From an uncultured Pseudomonadota bacterium (GTDB lineage: Bacteria > Pseudomonadota > Gammaproteobacteria > Burkholderiales > SG8-39), in NCBI GenBank assembly GCA_903921325.1, contig CAIXPL010000001.1:62001-126000 (forward strand): a stretch of 64,000 nt of DNA, in the 5' to 3' direction. The position numbers and the translations under genes were made by a program. Shown here one piece after another: positions 35,016 through 44,041 of the stretch (position 1 is the first letter of the stretch; each line of letters starts with the position of its first letter). The notes under the pieces were generated by a model. It did no database searches. It had not been told where the DNA came from and saw only the letters and a list, made by a program, of their open reading frames with translations.

Positions 35016-36136
35016 CAGCTGGACTCCTTGGCATTGGCAGGGACCGCGCGCAGCGCACGCGGTGTCTGGGTGAGCACCGCGCAGCCCGTCTCGGTGACCC
35101 GTACGGTGTCGCCGAGCACCATGTAGCCCACTGCCGGATGGTAGGTGTTCGGATGCACGATCAGTGTCATGCCGGGTTTTAGCACCAGATTGACATCCTC
35201 CAGCACATGCGGACCATCCACGTACAGGCCCATGCCGTGGCCACGCACGCGCGTGTATTCGGGGCCCACATAGTCGCCCAGGCCGTAGCGGCGGAAGACA
35301 TCGTTCTGCGCACGCGCGACATCGGCATGGGTAGCGCCCGGACGAACCACCGCAATGCCGGCCTCCAGGGCTTCCAGATAGACCGCGTAGGCATCGCGCT
35401 GGGTCTTGCTCGGCTCACCGATCACCAGAGTGCGGCAGATTTGCGCGTAATAGCCCTCGATACAGGGCGTGAGTTCGGTGGTCACCAGGTCACCGAGTGC
35501 AATCCGGCGTTCACCCGGCGGATGCATGCCGCGTACTTCTACGCCGCCTGAACCCATGATCATGAAGTTCTCAGGGCACCCCTCTGATCGCAACCAGGCT
35601 TCGGTATCAGCAACCAGTTCAAATTCACACCGTCCGATGCGCGCGGCACTGGCAAACACTTCATAGCCGCCATCGGCAAGAATGGCCGCGGCGGTCACCT
35701 GGTCGGCTTCGGCGGCAAGCTTCTCCACCATCAGCTGATCGAGGAGCGCTGTGGTGTTGACAATGTTGTCACGCGTCAGGCTCTGTGCCAGGCGCCAGGG
35801 CAGGGCGCTGGCCGGGGCAGCGGCGAGCCGCCCTGTGGCGTGCGCGGCCAGTGCCTGCTCGATCTGGCCGTAATAGTCTGCCCGATGAAGCACCTCCAGC
35901 CACGGCGCTTCATGACGCAGGCGGGCCGCTTCAATCGGGTGTTCGACATAGAGACGAAGCGGGCCTTGCTGTCCGATCAGGGCAATGGCGGCGCCCTCAA
36001 CCGGGGTGACATCGAGGGCATAGCGCAGATAGTCGGTGCGCCAGGCGTTGCCGGCGAGCATGAGCAGGTCAACGCCTTGTGCCTGCATCGCCGTGCGCAA
36101 ACGCGACAGGCGCGCGGTCCGTAGCGCCGCGCTCAT
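35015..36136 (-). CDS. Creatinase-like M24-fold hydrolase without metal ligands
   Basis: A 373-residue protein with the creatinase N-domain and an M24 C-domain. The metal positions of M24 peptidases are changed: first Asp to E221, second Asp to Q232, the two Glu to H328 and to L341 or G342; H300 is kept. The His that is the catalytic base of creatinase aligns with H205 in GMHPPGERRIALGDLV, and GYYAQICRTL mirrors the creatinase segment GYYTALERTL. So it is likely a metal-independent C-N hydrolase rather than a peptidase. It overlaps hyuB by 4 bp (ATGA). Confidence 0.82.
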   Translation of the reverse strand: MSAALRTARLSRLRTAMQAQGVDLLMLAGNAWRTDYLRYALDVTPVEGAAIALIGQQGPLRLYVEHPIEAARLRHEAPWLEVLHRADYYGQIEQALAAHATGRLAAAPASALPWRLAQSLTRDNIVNTTALLDQLMVEKLAAEADQVTAAAILADGGYEVFASAARIGRCEFELVADTEAWLRSEGCPENFMIMGSGGVEVRGMHPPGERRIALGDLVTTELTPCIEGYYAQICRTLVIGEPSKTQRDAYAVYLEALEAGIAVVRPGATHADVARAQNDVFRRYGLGDYVGPEYTRVRGHGMGLYVDGPHVLEDVNLVLKPGMTLIVHPNTYHPAVGYMVLGDTVRVTETGCAVLTQTPRALRAVPANAKESS

Positions 36137-37845
36137 GGCGTGCCTCCATTAGAGTCAGTCGAATAGCCATAGGCCTGCTCGGCATGCTGAGGCGAGATAT
36201 AGCCTTGCCGCAGATCTTCCTTCACCGCCGTGCGATCACGCGCGCTGGCCGGGCCATAGCCACCGCCGCCAGCGGTCGAAAAAGTGATCGCATCACCCGG
36301 GGCCAGCGCGATATTGCTTTCCTTGGTGACCGCGCGGTCCGCAGCGTCATGTGTCTGCAGCAGCGCCGCATTGGATTGACCGGAACCACCACCGGCGATG
36401 CCCCAGGGCGGCACCAGGATGCGTTCGAGCATGACGTTGACGGTACTTGGTTCGAGCGCCCTGTACTTGATTTCCACTCCGAGTCCGCCGCGATGCTCAC
36501 CGGGGCCGCCACTGTCAGCACGCAGGCGATGGTGCTCGACCAGGAACGGATAGTGAATTTCCTGCAACTCGACCGGCGTGTTGCGCACGTCGCCCTGGCA
36601 GATCGAAACAGCGGCAGACTCGCCGTCACCTTGCGCGCGTCCGCCCCAGCCGCCGCCGAAGATGTTCATGAGCACATAGCGCTCACCGGATTGGGCGCGC
36701 TGCCCGTAGAAGGAACAGCCCCCCATATCGCCCTTATGGGCGGCCGGAATTCGTCCGGGTAAGGCGGGTGCCAGGGCACGTAATACGGTATCGATGACTG
36801 TGGGCAGGGCAATGCTCCACAGGCCCAGTGCAGCGGGGGGGCGTGCATTGACCATGGTGCCCGCGGGCGAGATCAGTCGCAGCGGACGAAAGCAACCTTC
36901 ATTGACCGGCGCTCGCGGCATGGTGAGAATCTTGAAGGCCACGCGCGCGGCGGACAGACCGCCCGAGTACCCTGAATTGAGAGGGCCGGGGACCTGTTCA
37001 TTCATCTCCGAATAGTCAATCGTGAAATCCGAACCGGTCACCTCGATACTGACCTTGACCCGTAGTGGAATGTTCAGACGGCGGCCATCGCTGTCGAGCT
37101 GAGTCTCGGCGCTGTAGCGTCCATCGGGAATCGCGGCCACCACGGCGCGCGCCTGCGTTTCGGCCTGGTCCCAGGATCGTTCGATGCACGCCAAGACGGT
37201 CGCTTCGCCATAGCGTTGCAGCAGTTCGGTGAGGCGTCGTGCGCCCAGTTGGCAGGCCGCCATCTGGGCGCGAAAATCACCCAGCGATGCCTGCGGAAAA
37301 CGGATGTTGTCGGCAATCATCTGCCAGACGCCATCATTGCGTTTGCCCGCCTCAAAGATCTTGATCGAGCGCATCTGGATGCCCTCATGAAAGATCTCGT
37401 AGGTCTGCACATTGCCAAAGCCTGTGCGCAATCCGCCGACATCAACCCAGTGGGCGCGATTGGCTGCAAAGGCGACTACCTTGCCCTGATGGAAACAAGG
37501 GGTGTACACCACGACATTGTTCAGATGCTGCCCGCACACCCCAGCGTGATTCATGATGATCACATCGCCAGGGTTAAAGCCGTCCAGGCCATAGCGTTCG
37601 ATGCCATCGAGCACGGCAATGCCCAGATCGGCGAGAAATATCGGTAGCCCGCCTTCGTTCTGGCAAATCATGCGTCCCTGGGTGTCGATCAGGCCACAAC
37701 AGAAGTCACGTACCTCGTAGATCATCATGTTGTAGGCTGACTTGCACAGCGCCAGGGCCATTTCCTCGGCGTACGCCACCAGCGAATGCGTGACCACTTC
37801 CTGGGTGATCGGATTGACCTTGCGCGGTGTTGCGGTCGCGTTCAC
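36133..37845 (-). CDS. hyuB: Hydantoinase/oxoprolinase B-type subunit
   Basis: A 570-residue HyuB family protein (NPITQEVVTHSLVAYAEEMALALCKSA near the start, then GAVCGQH-type and GGSFFGDR-like glycine-rich segments). With HyuA it forms ATP-dependent enzymes that open cyclic amides such as N-methylhydantoin or 5-oxoproline, or carboxylate acetone/acetophenone. GTG 37845 overlaps the hyuA stop as GTGA. It lies between hyuA and the creatinase-like genes. Confidence 0.92.
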   Translation of the reverse strand: MNATATPRKVNPITQEVVTHSLVAYAEEMALALCKSAYNMMIYEVRDFCCGLIDTQGRMICQNEGGLPIFLADLGIAVLDGIERYGLDGFNPGDVIIMNHAGVCGQHLNNVVVYTPCFHQGKVVAFAANRAHWVDVGGLRTGFGNVQTYEIFHEGIQMRSIKIFEAGKRNDGVWQMIADNIRFPQASLGDFRAQMAACQLGARRLTELLQRYGEATVLACIERSWDQAETQARAVVAAIPDGRYSAETQLDSDGRRLNIPLRVKVSIEVTGSDFTIDYSEMNEQVPGPLNSGYSGGLSAARVAFKILTMPRAPVNEGCFRPLRLISPAGTMVNARPPAALGLWSIALPTVIDTVLRALAPALPGRIPAAHKGDMGGCSFYGQRAQSGERYVLMNIFGGGWGGRAQGDGESAAVSICQGDVRNTPVELQEIHYPFLVEHHRLRADSGGPGEHRGGLGVEIKYRALEPSTVNVMLERILVPPWGIAGGGSGQSNAALLQTHDAADRAVTKESNIALAPGDAITFSTAGGGGYGPASARDRTAVKEDLRQGYISPQHAEQAYGYSTDSNGGTP

Positions 37846-39938
37846 TGCGAGACTCCTTCGGGCAGATGAATCGTGATTTCGATGTGACCATGCACGCTGA
37901 TGCGGGCCTGATCGCCCGGAAAGAGCAGCGTGGTCGAATTCGGCTCTTCAATGATCGCCGGTCCCGCGATCAGCTCGCCCGGTTGGAGTTCGGGGCGCCA
38001 CAGAACGCGTGCCGGCACGGGGCATTCAGCGTCGGCAAACACCACGTTGCGGAATTGCGCCTGATCATCCGCTATCGTGGTTGAGCGCAGTGGTTCGCGG
38101 GTGACCGGTGTGCCCAGGAACTGGTAAGCACTCTCAGCTGCACGCGGCACGCTCACGGTGAGACGAAGATTCACCACTTCAATTACCTCACCCGCGTTGG
38201 CGTGTCCGTAGCGACGTTCGTGCAACGCATCAAACGCGTCACGCACCTGCTGAATCGCGCGACACAGGCTGCCCGGGCCATCGAGGGGCACCGGGATACT
38301 GTGCTCCTGGCCTCGGTAACGCAGGTCCGCGGCATAGTCGAGCCGTGCCGCATCAATGGCGAGCCGGTCGGCGTGCAGTTGCTGTTCGGCCTGGCTGCGC
38401 AGTTCGCCGAAGGCAGCATCGACCCAGGCAGGATCGAGGCGACCGAGAACACCAATCAGTGTTCGCACAAAATCCTGACGCCAGGGGGCGAGCAGCATGC
38501 CCAGGGCCGAAAAATTGCCGGGCATCCTGGGTATCACCAGGCGCGGTATGTGAATCTCCTTGCACAGCGCGGCGGCGTGCAAGGGGCCGGCTCCGCCAAA
38601 CGCAATCATCGTGGTGTCGCGCGGGTCGATGCCCTTGCGCACCGAGACCGCACGCACCGCCAGGGCCATTGCGGTATCCGCAATGGTGACCACACCCAGA
38701 GCCGCTTCGGTGGTGCCAAGCCCCGCTGGCTGAGCAATGGTGGTATCGAGTGCTTGAGCGGCTGCCGCCGCATCGAGGGTCATGCCACCGCCCAGGAAGC
38801 GATTCGCGTTGAGTCGACCCAGAAGCAGGTTGGCGTCAGTGACAGTTGCCGCCGCGCCGCCTCGGCCGTAGCAGACCGGCCCGGGATCAGCGCCGGCACT
38901 TTGCGGTCCCACATGAACCTGACCAGCGACGTCGCGCCAGGCAATGCTGCCGCCTCCTGCACCCACCTCCACAATGGCGACAACGGGCAGTTGCATCGGT
39001 TGCCCGGAGGCATAGCCACCGATGTAATACCCCTCTTCGATCGCCGGCACCCCGTCGATAATCAAAGTGGCCTTGGCCGTTGTGCCACCCATGTCAAAGC
39101 CGATCGCCTGCCCGATGCCAAGCAGTCGCGCGACTTCACCGGCACCGATCATTCCGGCCACCGGACCGGATTCCATCATGGATACCGGCTCCTCGCAGGC
39201 GTGCGCAAGGGACATGCTGCCGCCATTGGAGCGCATGATGTGCATGCTGCCGGCGAATCCGCGGGTACGCAGATCGGCCTGCAGATGCCGCAGATACTGC
39301 TTCACTCGTGGTCCGACATAGGCATTCAATACGGTCGTGGAACTGCGCTCGTATTCACGGTACTCGCGCAGGATTTCGTGCGACAGGGTGACAAACAGCT
39401 GCGGAAACCGCTCGCGCAACAATGCCCCGGCGGCCTGCTCGTGGATCGGGTTGGCATAGGCGTGCAAGAAGCAGATGGCAACCGATTCAACTCCGTGTGC
39501 GCTCAACTGTTGGCCGAGCGCCTCGATCTGCTGTGGGTCAATTGGTACGAGAATTTCACCTCGGGCATTGAGGCGTTCATCAACTTCCAGGCGCAATTCG
39601 CGCGCCACCAGCGGTCGCGGGCGCTGGAATTCCAGATCGAATGCCTCGGGCCGGTTGCCACGGCCGATCTCATACACATCGCGAAAACCGCGGGTGGTCA
39701 GCAGCGCTGTGCGCGCGCCTTTGCGTTCGAGGACGGTATTGATGGCAATGGTCGACCCGTGGAGGAACTCTTGCAGCTCGGTGAGCCGGGTGTTGCTCAG
39801 CTCAAGCGCAGTTGCCACGCCCAGCGCCGGGTTCGCCGGCGTCGTGAGCGTTTTTGCCAGTACGATTTCTCCGTTGCGGTATCCCACCAGATCGGTAAAA
39901 GTCCCGCCAATATCCACGCCGATCAGGTCACGATTCAT
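37842..39938 (-). CDS. hyuA: Hydantoinase/oxoprolinase A-type subunit
   Basis: A 698-residue HyuA protein of the actin/hexokinase ATPase fold. The phosphate-1 loop is GVDIGGTFTDLV at residues 6-18, and further glycine-rich motifs (GFDMGGTTAK at about 274, FGGAGPLHA at about 449) are conserved. It phosphorylates or activates the cyclic amide or carboxylate that HyuB processes. A Bug receptor gene ends 9 bp upstream. Substrate candidates are hydantoins, oxoproline-like lactams or aryl ketones; the creatinase-like neighbours favour a C-N substrate. Confidence 0.93.
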   Translation of the reverse strand: MNRDLIGVDIGGTFTDLVGYRNGEIVLAKTLTTPANPALGVATALELSNTRLTELQEFLHGSTIAINTVLERKGARTALLTTRGFRDVYEIGRGNRPEAFDLEFQRPRPLVARELRLEVDERLNARGEILVPIDPQQIEALGQQLSAHGVESVAICFLHAYANPIHEQAAGALLRERFPQLFVTLSHEILREYREYERSSTTVLNAYVGPRVKQYLRHLQADLRTRGFAGSMHIMRSNGGSMSLAHACEEPVSMMESGPVAGMIGAGEVARLLGIGQAIGFDMGGTTAKATLIIDGVPAIEEGYYIGGYASGQPMQLPVVAIVEVGAGGGSIAWRDVAGQVHVGPQSAGADPGPVCYGRGGAAATVTDANLLLGRLNANRFLGGGMTLDAAAAAQALDTTIAQPAGLGTTEAALGVVTIADTAMALAVRAVSVRKGIDPRDTTMIAFGGAGPLHAAALCKEIHIPRLVIPRMPGNFSALGMLLAPWRQDFVRTLIGVLGRLDPAWVDAAFGELRSQAEQQLHADRLAIDAARLDYAADLRYRGQEHSIPVPLDGPGSLCRAIQQVRDAFDALHERRYGHANAGEVIEVVNLRLTVSVPRAAESAYQFLGTPVTREPLRSTTIADDQAQFRNVVFADAECPVPARVLWRPELQPGELIAGPAIIEEPNSTTLLFPGDQARISVHGHIEITIHLPEGVSQ

Positions 39939-39947
39939 GGTCTTGTT

Positions 39948-40925
39948 TCATTGCTCGAGTTTGATGCTGTTGCGCTCGATGAGCGTCTTGTAGCGGGCAC
40001 TTTCCGATTTGATGAATGCGCCGGATTCATCCGGCCCGAGTGCGAGTGTCGTCTGCCCCAACTCGGCCAATCGCGTTCTGATGACGGGATCGGACAATAC
40101 GCTGATGATGTCGGCGTTCAATCGGCTGATGAGCCGATGATCGGTGCCGTGGGTCGTGGCGAGTACCCACCAATTGCCAAAGATCAGGTCAGGAAAACCT
40201 GCCTCCGGCGCGGCCGGTACGCCCGGAAATTCACTATTGCGGGCGCGACTCATGACGGCGATGGCCTTGAATTTACCGGCCGTGATCTGGGTGCTGACCG
40301 TGGTCAGTGTCGGAAAAGCGATCTGAATCTCGCCCGCAAGCATGGCGAGCACCAGCGGCGGGCCACCGCGATACGCGACATGTTGCAGTGAATGCCCGGT
40401 CAATTGTGAAAAGTACACGCCGGCAAGATGAGCCGGTGAGCCTGACCCGGGCGATCCAAAGTTGAACTTACCGGGATTGGCGCGCGCCAGTTCAGCGAAT
40501 TCACGCAAGCTCGCGGGGCCGCTGGTCGGCACGACTGCGATCAACGGGGCCTCGGCGATCGTGGTGACCGGGTCCAGTTGGGTGAGCGGATCAAAGCCCA
40601 GGTTGTCGAACAGATGCTGATTCACCGCAAAATTGGCGGTCGGCGCAATCACATAGGTATAGCCGTCAGGCCGTGCGTTGACGACCTCGGCCACCCCGAT
40701 CTTGCCGGCCGCCCCTGGTTTGTTATCCAGGATGAGCCGCTGACCCAGGCGTGCCTCGAGGTTTGGTGCAATCACCCGGATCAGGGTGTCGCCGACTCCG
40801 CCTGCGGCGTAGGGCGACACAATGCGCAGGGGTTTCGCAGGCCATTCTTCGGCGCAAACCAAGGCGGACAGTGCGACACATCCAGCCAGCGTCAGCGCAG
40901 TGATGATCAAGCGCAAAGGATTCAC
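39948..40925 (-). CDS. Bug-family (TctC) periplasmic solute receptor
   Basis: A 325-residue receptor with a signal peptide (about residues 1-26, ALVCAEE) and the Bug motifs WPAKPLRIVSPYAAGG and DNKPGAAGKIGVAEVV. The start is GTG 40925, 4 bp after the cytochrome gene stop, so it is co-transcribed with the oxidoreductase and hyu genes. No TctAB genes are present. Binds a carboxylate or related ligand, identity unknown. Confidence 0.92.
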   Translation of the reverse strand: MNPLRLIITALTLAGCVALSALVCAEEWPAKPLRIVSPYAAGGVGDTLIRVIAPNLEARLGQRLILDNKPGAAGKIGVAEVVNARPDGYTYVIAPTANFAVNQHLFDNLGFDPLTQLDPVTTIAEAPLIAVVPTSGPASLREFAELARANPGKFNFGSPGSGSPAHLAGVYFSQLTGHSLQHVAYRGGPPLVLAMLAGEIQIAFPTLTTVSTQITAGKFKAIAVMSRARNSEFPGVPAAPEAGFPDLIFGNWWVLATTHGTDHRLISRLNADIISVLSDPVIRTRLAELGQTTLALGPDESGAFIKSESARYKTLIERNSIKLEQ

Positions 40926-40928
40926 GGG

Positions 40929-41396
40929 CTAGCGCAGCGTCTTCAGATACTCGATCAAATCGCGACGATCGGCAGTCTCGGCCATCCCGGCGTAGGGCAT
41001 TCGACTGCCTGGCACCAGAGCCTGAGGGTCAGCCAGGTAGGCATCCAGTTGCGGCTCCGTCCAGGTGAGTCGCGAACGCTTCATCGGATTGGAATAGCGA
41101 AAGTCGGGCAGCGCCGCCGCAGCGCGGCCGACCACCCCGTTCAAGCGCGGCCCGGCCGCATCGGGCGCGTCGGTATGACAGGCGGCACAGGCCTCAAAGA
41201 GTTGCTTGCCGCGTACCGGGTCAGCGGCGCGTGCCGCGCCCGACTGAATGAGCAGCGCCAGACTGAGCAAAGCGACCGCTGGAACGGCCATCAGGTGACG
41301 CGCTGGTGGCCGCAGGTGCGAATGGTCGCGCGGGCACCCGAATGCGTGGTCGCGCAGGCAGCGCAGTGCGTCATAGAATTGAATATCCAGGGTCAT
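40929..41396 (-). CDS. Cytochrome c, electron acceptor of the GMC complex
   Basis: A 155-residue class I cytochrome c. An N-terminal region with a hydrophobic export segment ends in SGAARAAD, followed by the haem site CAACH, GPRLNGVVGR, and the axial Met in GSRMPYAGM. ATG 41396 has GGAG upstream and directly follows the GMC gene stop; ATG 41291 would give a signal with no positive N-region. It probably receives electrons from the flavoprotein encoded just upstream and passes them to the respiratory chain. Confidence 0.88.
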   Translation of the reverse strand: MTLDIQFYDALRCLRDHAFGCPRDHSHLRPPARHLMAVPAVALLSLALLIQSGAARAADPVRGKQLFEACAACHTDAPDAAGPRLNGVVGRAAAALPDFRYSNPMKRSRLTWTEPQLDAYLADPQALVPGSRMPYAGMAETADRRDLIEYLKTLR

Positions 41397-41410
41397 GGCA
41401 ACGCTCCGGT

Positions 41411-43186
41411 CTAGGCCTGGACCAGCGGTCCGGGGCGCTTGAGATAGTCGCGCACGATCGTCTCGGCAGACCAATAGGTGAGTGCGCCGAGCGGCCCGGT
41501 CGGGTTGTACGCCGCCTGCTGCGGGAAGGTCGAGGCACCCATGATGAACAGATTGTCGGCATCCCAGGATTGCAGATAACGGTTCACCACACTGGTCTTG
41601 GGGTCGGTGCCCATGATGGTGCCACCGGTGTTATGGGTCGACTGATACGGCACGATGTCGTAATCGCCCCGTCGTACATTGGGCTTGCCCATGATGGTGG
41701 GATTCATGGCGCGACCGATCTCAGCGGCCTTGTTGCTGCAGTATTCGGCCAGCTTGTAATCATTTTCGACAAAGTTGTAGGTCATGCGCAAGAGCGGACG
41801 TCCAAGTTGATCCTTATAGTTAGGATCAAGGCTCAAATAATTGTTTCTATTAGGATAGTTAGATCCTGAGAGGCCCAGGGTGAGGGCATGCTGGTACCAC
41901 TTTGCGGTGGCTTGCTTCCACTGTGCACCCCAGCGTGGGGTGCCTGCCGGAGTGGGGCGGTAGGAAATCGGCCGGCCATCGCCATGGCCGCAGGAAATGA
42001 TTGCGCCACCGACAAACCCAAGACCGCTGTGATCGAAATTATCCCCGTTGAAATTGTCGATCACCATCTGGGTGCCGGGTGAGCCGATAAACGGGTTGAA
42101 GTATTTATCCTCAAAGAACATCGTCACGCCAAAGCGCGATAGTTGATAGCAGTAATTGCGTCCTACGCTGCCGCGCTGGGTCACCGGATCATAGGGTTCG
42201 CCAATGCCCGAGTGCAGCAACAGCGATACATTGCCGAACACGTAGGCCGACAGCACCACGATGCCGGCGGGTTGCTCGTATTCTTCACCGCTGCGCGTGT
42301 CGGTGTAGACCACACCGGTGACTTTCCTTGCTGCCTTGTCATAGGTCAGTCGGCTGACCCAGGCATTGCTGCGCAACTCAAAGCGCTTGTCGGCGCGCAG
42401 GACCGGTAGAACGCAGACATGCGGACCGGCCTTGGCGTTGGCTTCGCAGCCGGCACGGTCACAATAGCCGCATTGCTGACAGGCGCCCAGAGTGAGCCCC
42501 TCGATATTGGTGTAGGGGCGGCTGCAGTTGCTGGTCGGGCGCGGAAACGGGTTGAAACCCAGTTCGGCGGCCGTTTTGCTGAACATCTCGCCCGACAGGT
42601 TCTGAGTCAGCGGCGGGGTGGGATAGTCGTTTTGGCGCGCGCCTTCGAACACATTGCCGCCGGCAATTTTTTTGCCACGCAGGTTGCCTGCCTGACCGGC
42701 CACGCCGCAGAGGCGTTCAAACTTGTCGTAGTAGGGCTCCAGTTCGGCATAACTCATCGCCCAATCCTGGACCGTCATGCCCTCTGGAATCATCGACGCG
42801 CCGTAGCGCTCCACCAGATGGCTGCGGGTGACATGGTCAGTTGGCAGAAAGCGCCAGGTATGCCCACCCCAGTGGTTGGCAGCACCGCCCACCCCATTGC
42901 CTGGCAGGAACGAACCGAAGCGGCGCATCGGGAGGGCTGAGTCGCTCGGCCGATGGCGAAAGGTGAGCGTTTCCATCGCCGGATCCTGGATCATCTCCAG
43001 GCGCTGTGTGTAGCGCAGTTCATCGCGAATGCCGGGGAGGGCGAAGTCCTCGGCCGGAGTCATGTCAGGTCCGCGCTCCAGACCGACCACCTGCAGGCCG
43101 GCGCGGGTCAGCTCGCGTGCCATGATGCTGCCTGTCCACCCCATGCCGACCATTACGGCATCGACCTCTTTCAGACGAGTGACCAT
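41411..43186 (-). CDS. GMC flavoprotein dehydrogenase (gluconate 2-dehydrogenase large-subunit type)
   Basis: A 591-residue FAD enzyme. The dinucleotide motif is variant (VGMGWTGSIMARELTRAG), residues 14-31. A Cys-rich segment ACQQCGYCDRAGCEANAK (about 236-253) resembles the family's cluster region. The C-terminal STHNTGGTIMG and NPTGPLGALTYWSAE carry the catalytic His and substrate-side residues. The family oxidises alcohols or sugar acids in the periplasm with subunit 3 and cytochrome c as partners, and both are encoded next to it. Codons near 41800-41870 are unusually A/T-rich. Confidence 0.92.
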   Translation of the reverse strand: MVTRLKEVDAVMVGMGWTGSIMARELTRAGLQVVGLERGPDMTPAEDFALPGIRDELRYTQRLEMIQDPAMETLTFRHRPSDSALPMRRFGSFLPGNGVGGAANHWGGHTWRFLPTDHVTRSHLVERYGASMIPEGMTVQDWAMSYAELEPYYDKFERLCGVAGQAGNLRGKKIAGGNVFEGARQNDYPTPPLTQNLSGEMFSKTAAELGFNPFPRPTSNCSRPYTNIEGLTLGACQQCGYCDRAGCEANAKAGPHVCVLPVLRADKRFELRSNAWVSRLTYDKAARKVTGVVYTDTRSGEEYEQPAGIVVLSAYVFGNVSLLLHSGIGEPYDPVTQRGSVGRNYCYQLSRFGVTMFFEDKYFNPFIGSPGTQMVIDNFNGDNFDHSGLGFVGGAIISCGHGDGRPISYRPTPAGTPRWGAQWKQATAKWYQHALTLGLSGSNYPNRNNYLSLDPNYKDQLGRPLLRMTYNFVENDYKLAEYCSNKAAEIGRAMNPTIMGKPNVRRGDYDIVPYQSTHNTGGTIMGTDPKTSVVNRYLQSWDADNLFIMGASTFPQQAAYNPTGPLGALTYWSAETIVRDYLKRPGPLVQA

Positions 43187-43198
43187 AGCGTTGTCCTG

Positions 43199-43960
43199 TC
43201 AGGAAAAGTCGGCAATGGATTTGGGCGCAGGCGCGTATTTCTTGCCGCGGAATTGCAACGCGGCGTCCTTATAGAACGCCGGTAGTCCAGGAAAGCCAAC
43301 CATTTTCCAGGACACCTTGTCCTTGTTGCCACCATACATCGGGTCGGCGAAGAAACCTTCCATCACGAGGCTCAGTAGCGCATCAAAGAATTGACGCGGG
43401 TTGATACCCTGAAGCGGGGCTTTGCCACCTTCCAGATCGTGCAGGGCCTGAATTTGCTGCGGGTGGGTGAGGCCATCAAAGGGATGACCGAACGTGGCCT
43501 GAGTCCAGCGGTTGACCGCGGCCACTCCGGCGGCGAAAAATTCACGCGGGGTGAGCGAGAGTTGGTAGCCGTATTCGGGCTTTGCCTTGCGAAACGGGCC
43601 ACCGCGGTACATTTTTGCACCGCCCCCCCAGGCACCGTTCAATTGGCGATCGATGAACACCACCACGCCACAGTCAGACCCTGAGCCAGACAGTTCATCG
43701 GCGGGAATCATCTGATCGGCCACCGCAGTGTAGAACGCAATTTCGGTGGCGCTGAGCAGTTCATAGGTCGCGATCGCACCAGCCGCAGCCGGCGCAGTCG
43801 CAGCGGCCGGCGTTGTCGTGGAGCGGGCAGTCTGTGAGTCATTGGCCGGATGCGCAGCGGCGGGATTTGCTTGAGCTTGCGCCACCTGGGCTGCTGCACC
43901 ACTAGCGAGCGCGGTGCCCGCACCGATCAGGAAGCGTCGTCGTGCGCGAGGATCATCCAT
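43199..43960 (-). CDS. Gluconate 2-dehydrogenase subunit 3-like, Tat-exported
   Basis: A 253-residue protein with a twin-arginine signal (RARRRFLIGAGTALASG) and an Ala/Pro-rich linker, then the subunit-3 domain (LSATEIAFYTAVADQMIPAD and later GGNKDKVSWKMVGFPG). The family escorts the GMC flavoprotein through Tat and stays in the complex. AGGAG precedes the ATG. It opens the set with the GMC and cytochrome genes. Confidence 0.9.
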   Translation of the reverse strand: MDDPRARRRFLIGAGTALASGAAAQVAQAQANPAAAHPANDSQTARSTTTPAAATAPAAAGAIATYELLSATEIAFYTAVADQMIPADELSGSGSDCGVVVFIDRQLNGAWGGGAKMYRGGPFRKAKPEYGYQLSLTPREFFAAGVAAVNRWTQATFGHPFDGLTHPQQIQALHDLEGGKAPLQGINPRQFFDALLSLVMEGFFADPMYGGNKDKVSWKMVGFPGLPAFYKDAALQFRGKKYAPAPKSIADFS

Positions 43961-44041
43961 GGTGGGTCTCCTGATCGTGCAGCATTGATCTGACTGTCAA
44001 CGCCATGCAAGTGACGGGCCAGCAAAGCTCGTCTGAAACTG

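Noticed and set aside
33909-36136. Two Xaa-Pro aminopeptidases
   Set aside because: The M24 metal ligands are missing in both, so peptidase function is not supported; creatinase-like chemistry fits better.
38202-40391. A 729-codon open frame on the plus strand opposite hyuA and the Bug receptor gene
   Set aside because: It is antisense to two well-supported genes, has no family-like sequence, and long antisense frames are common in high-GC coding DNA.
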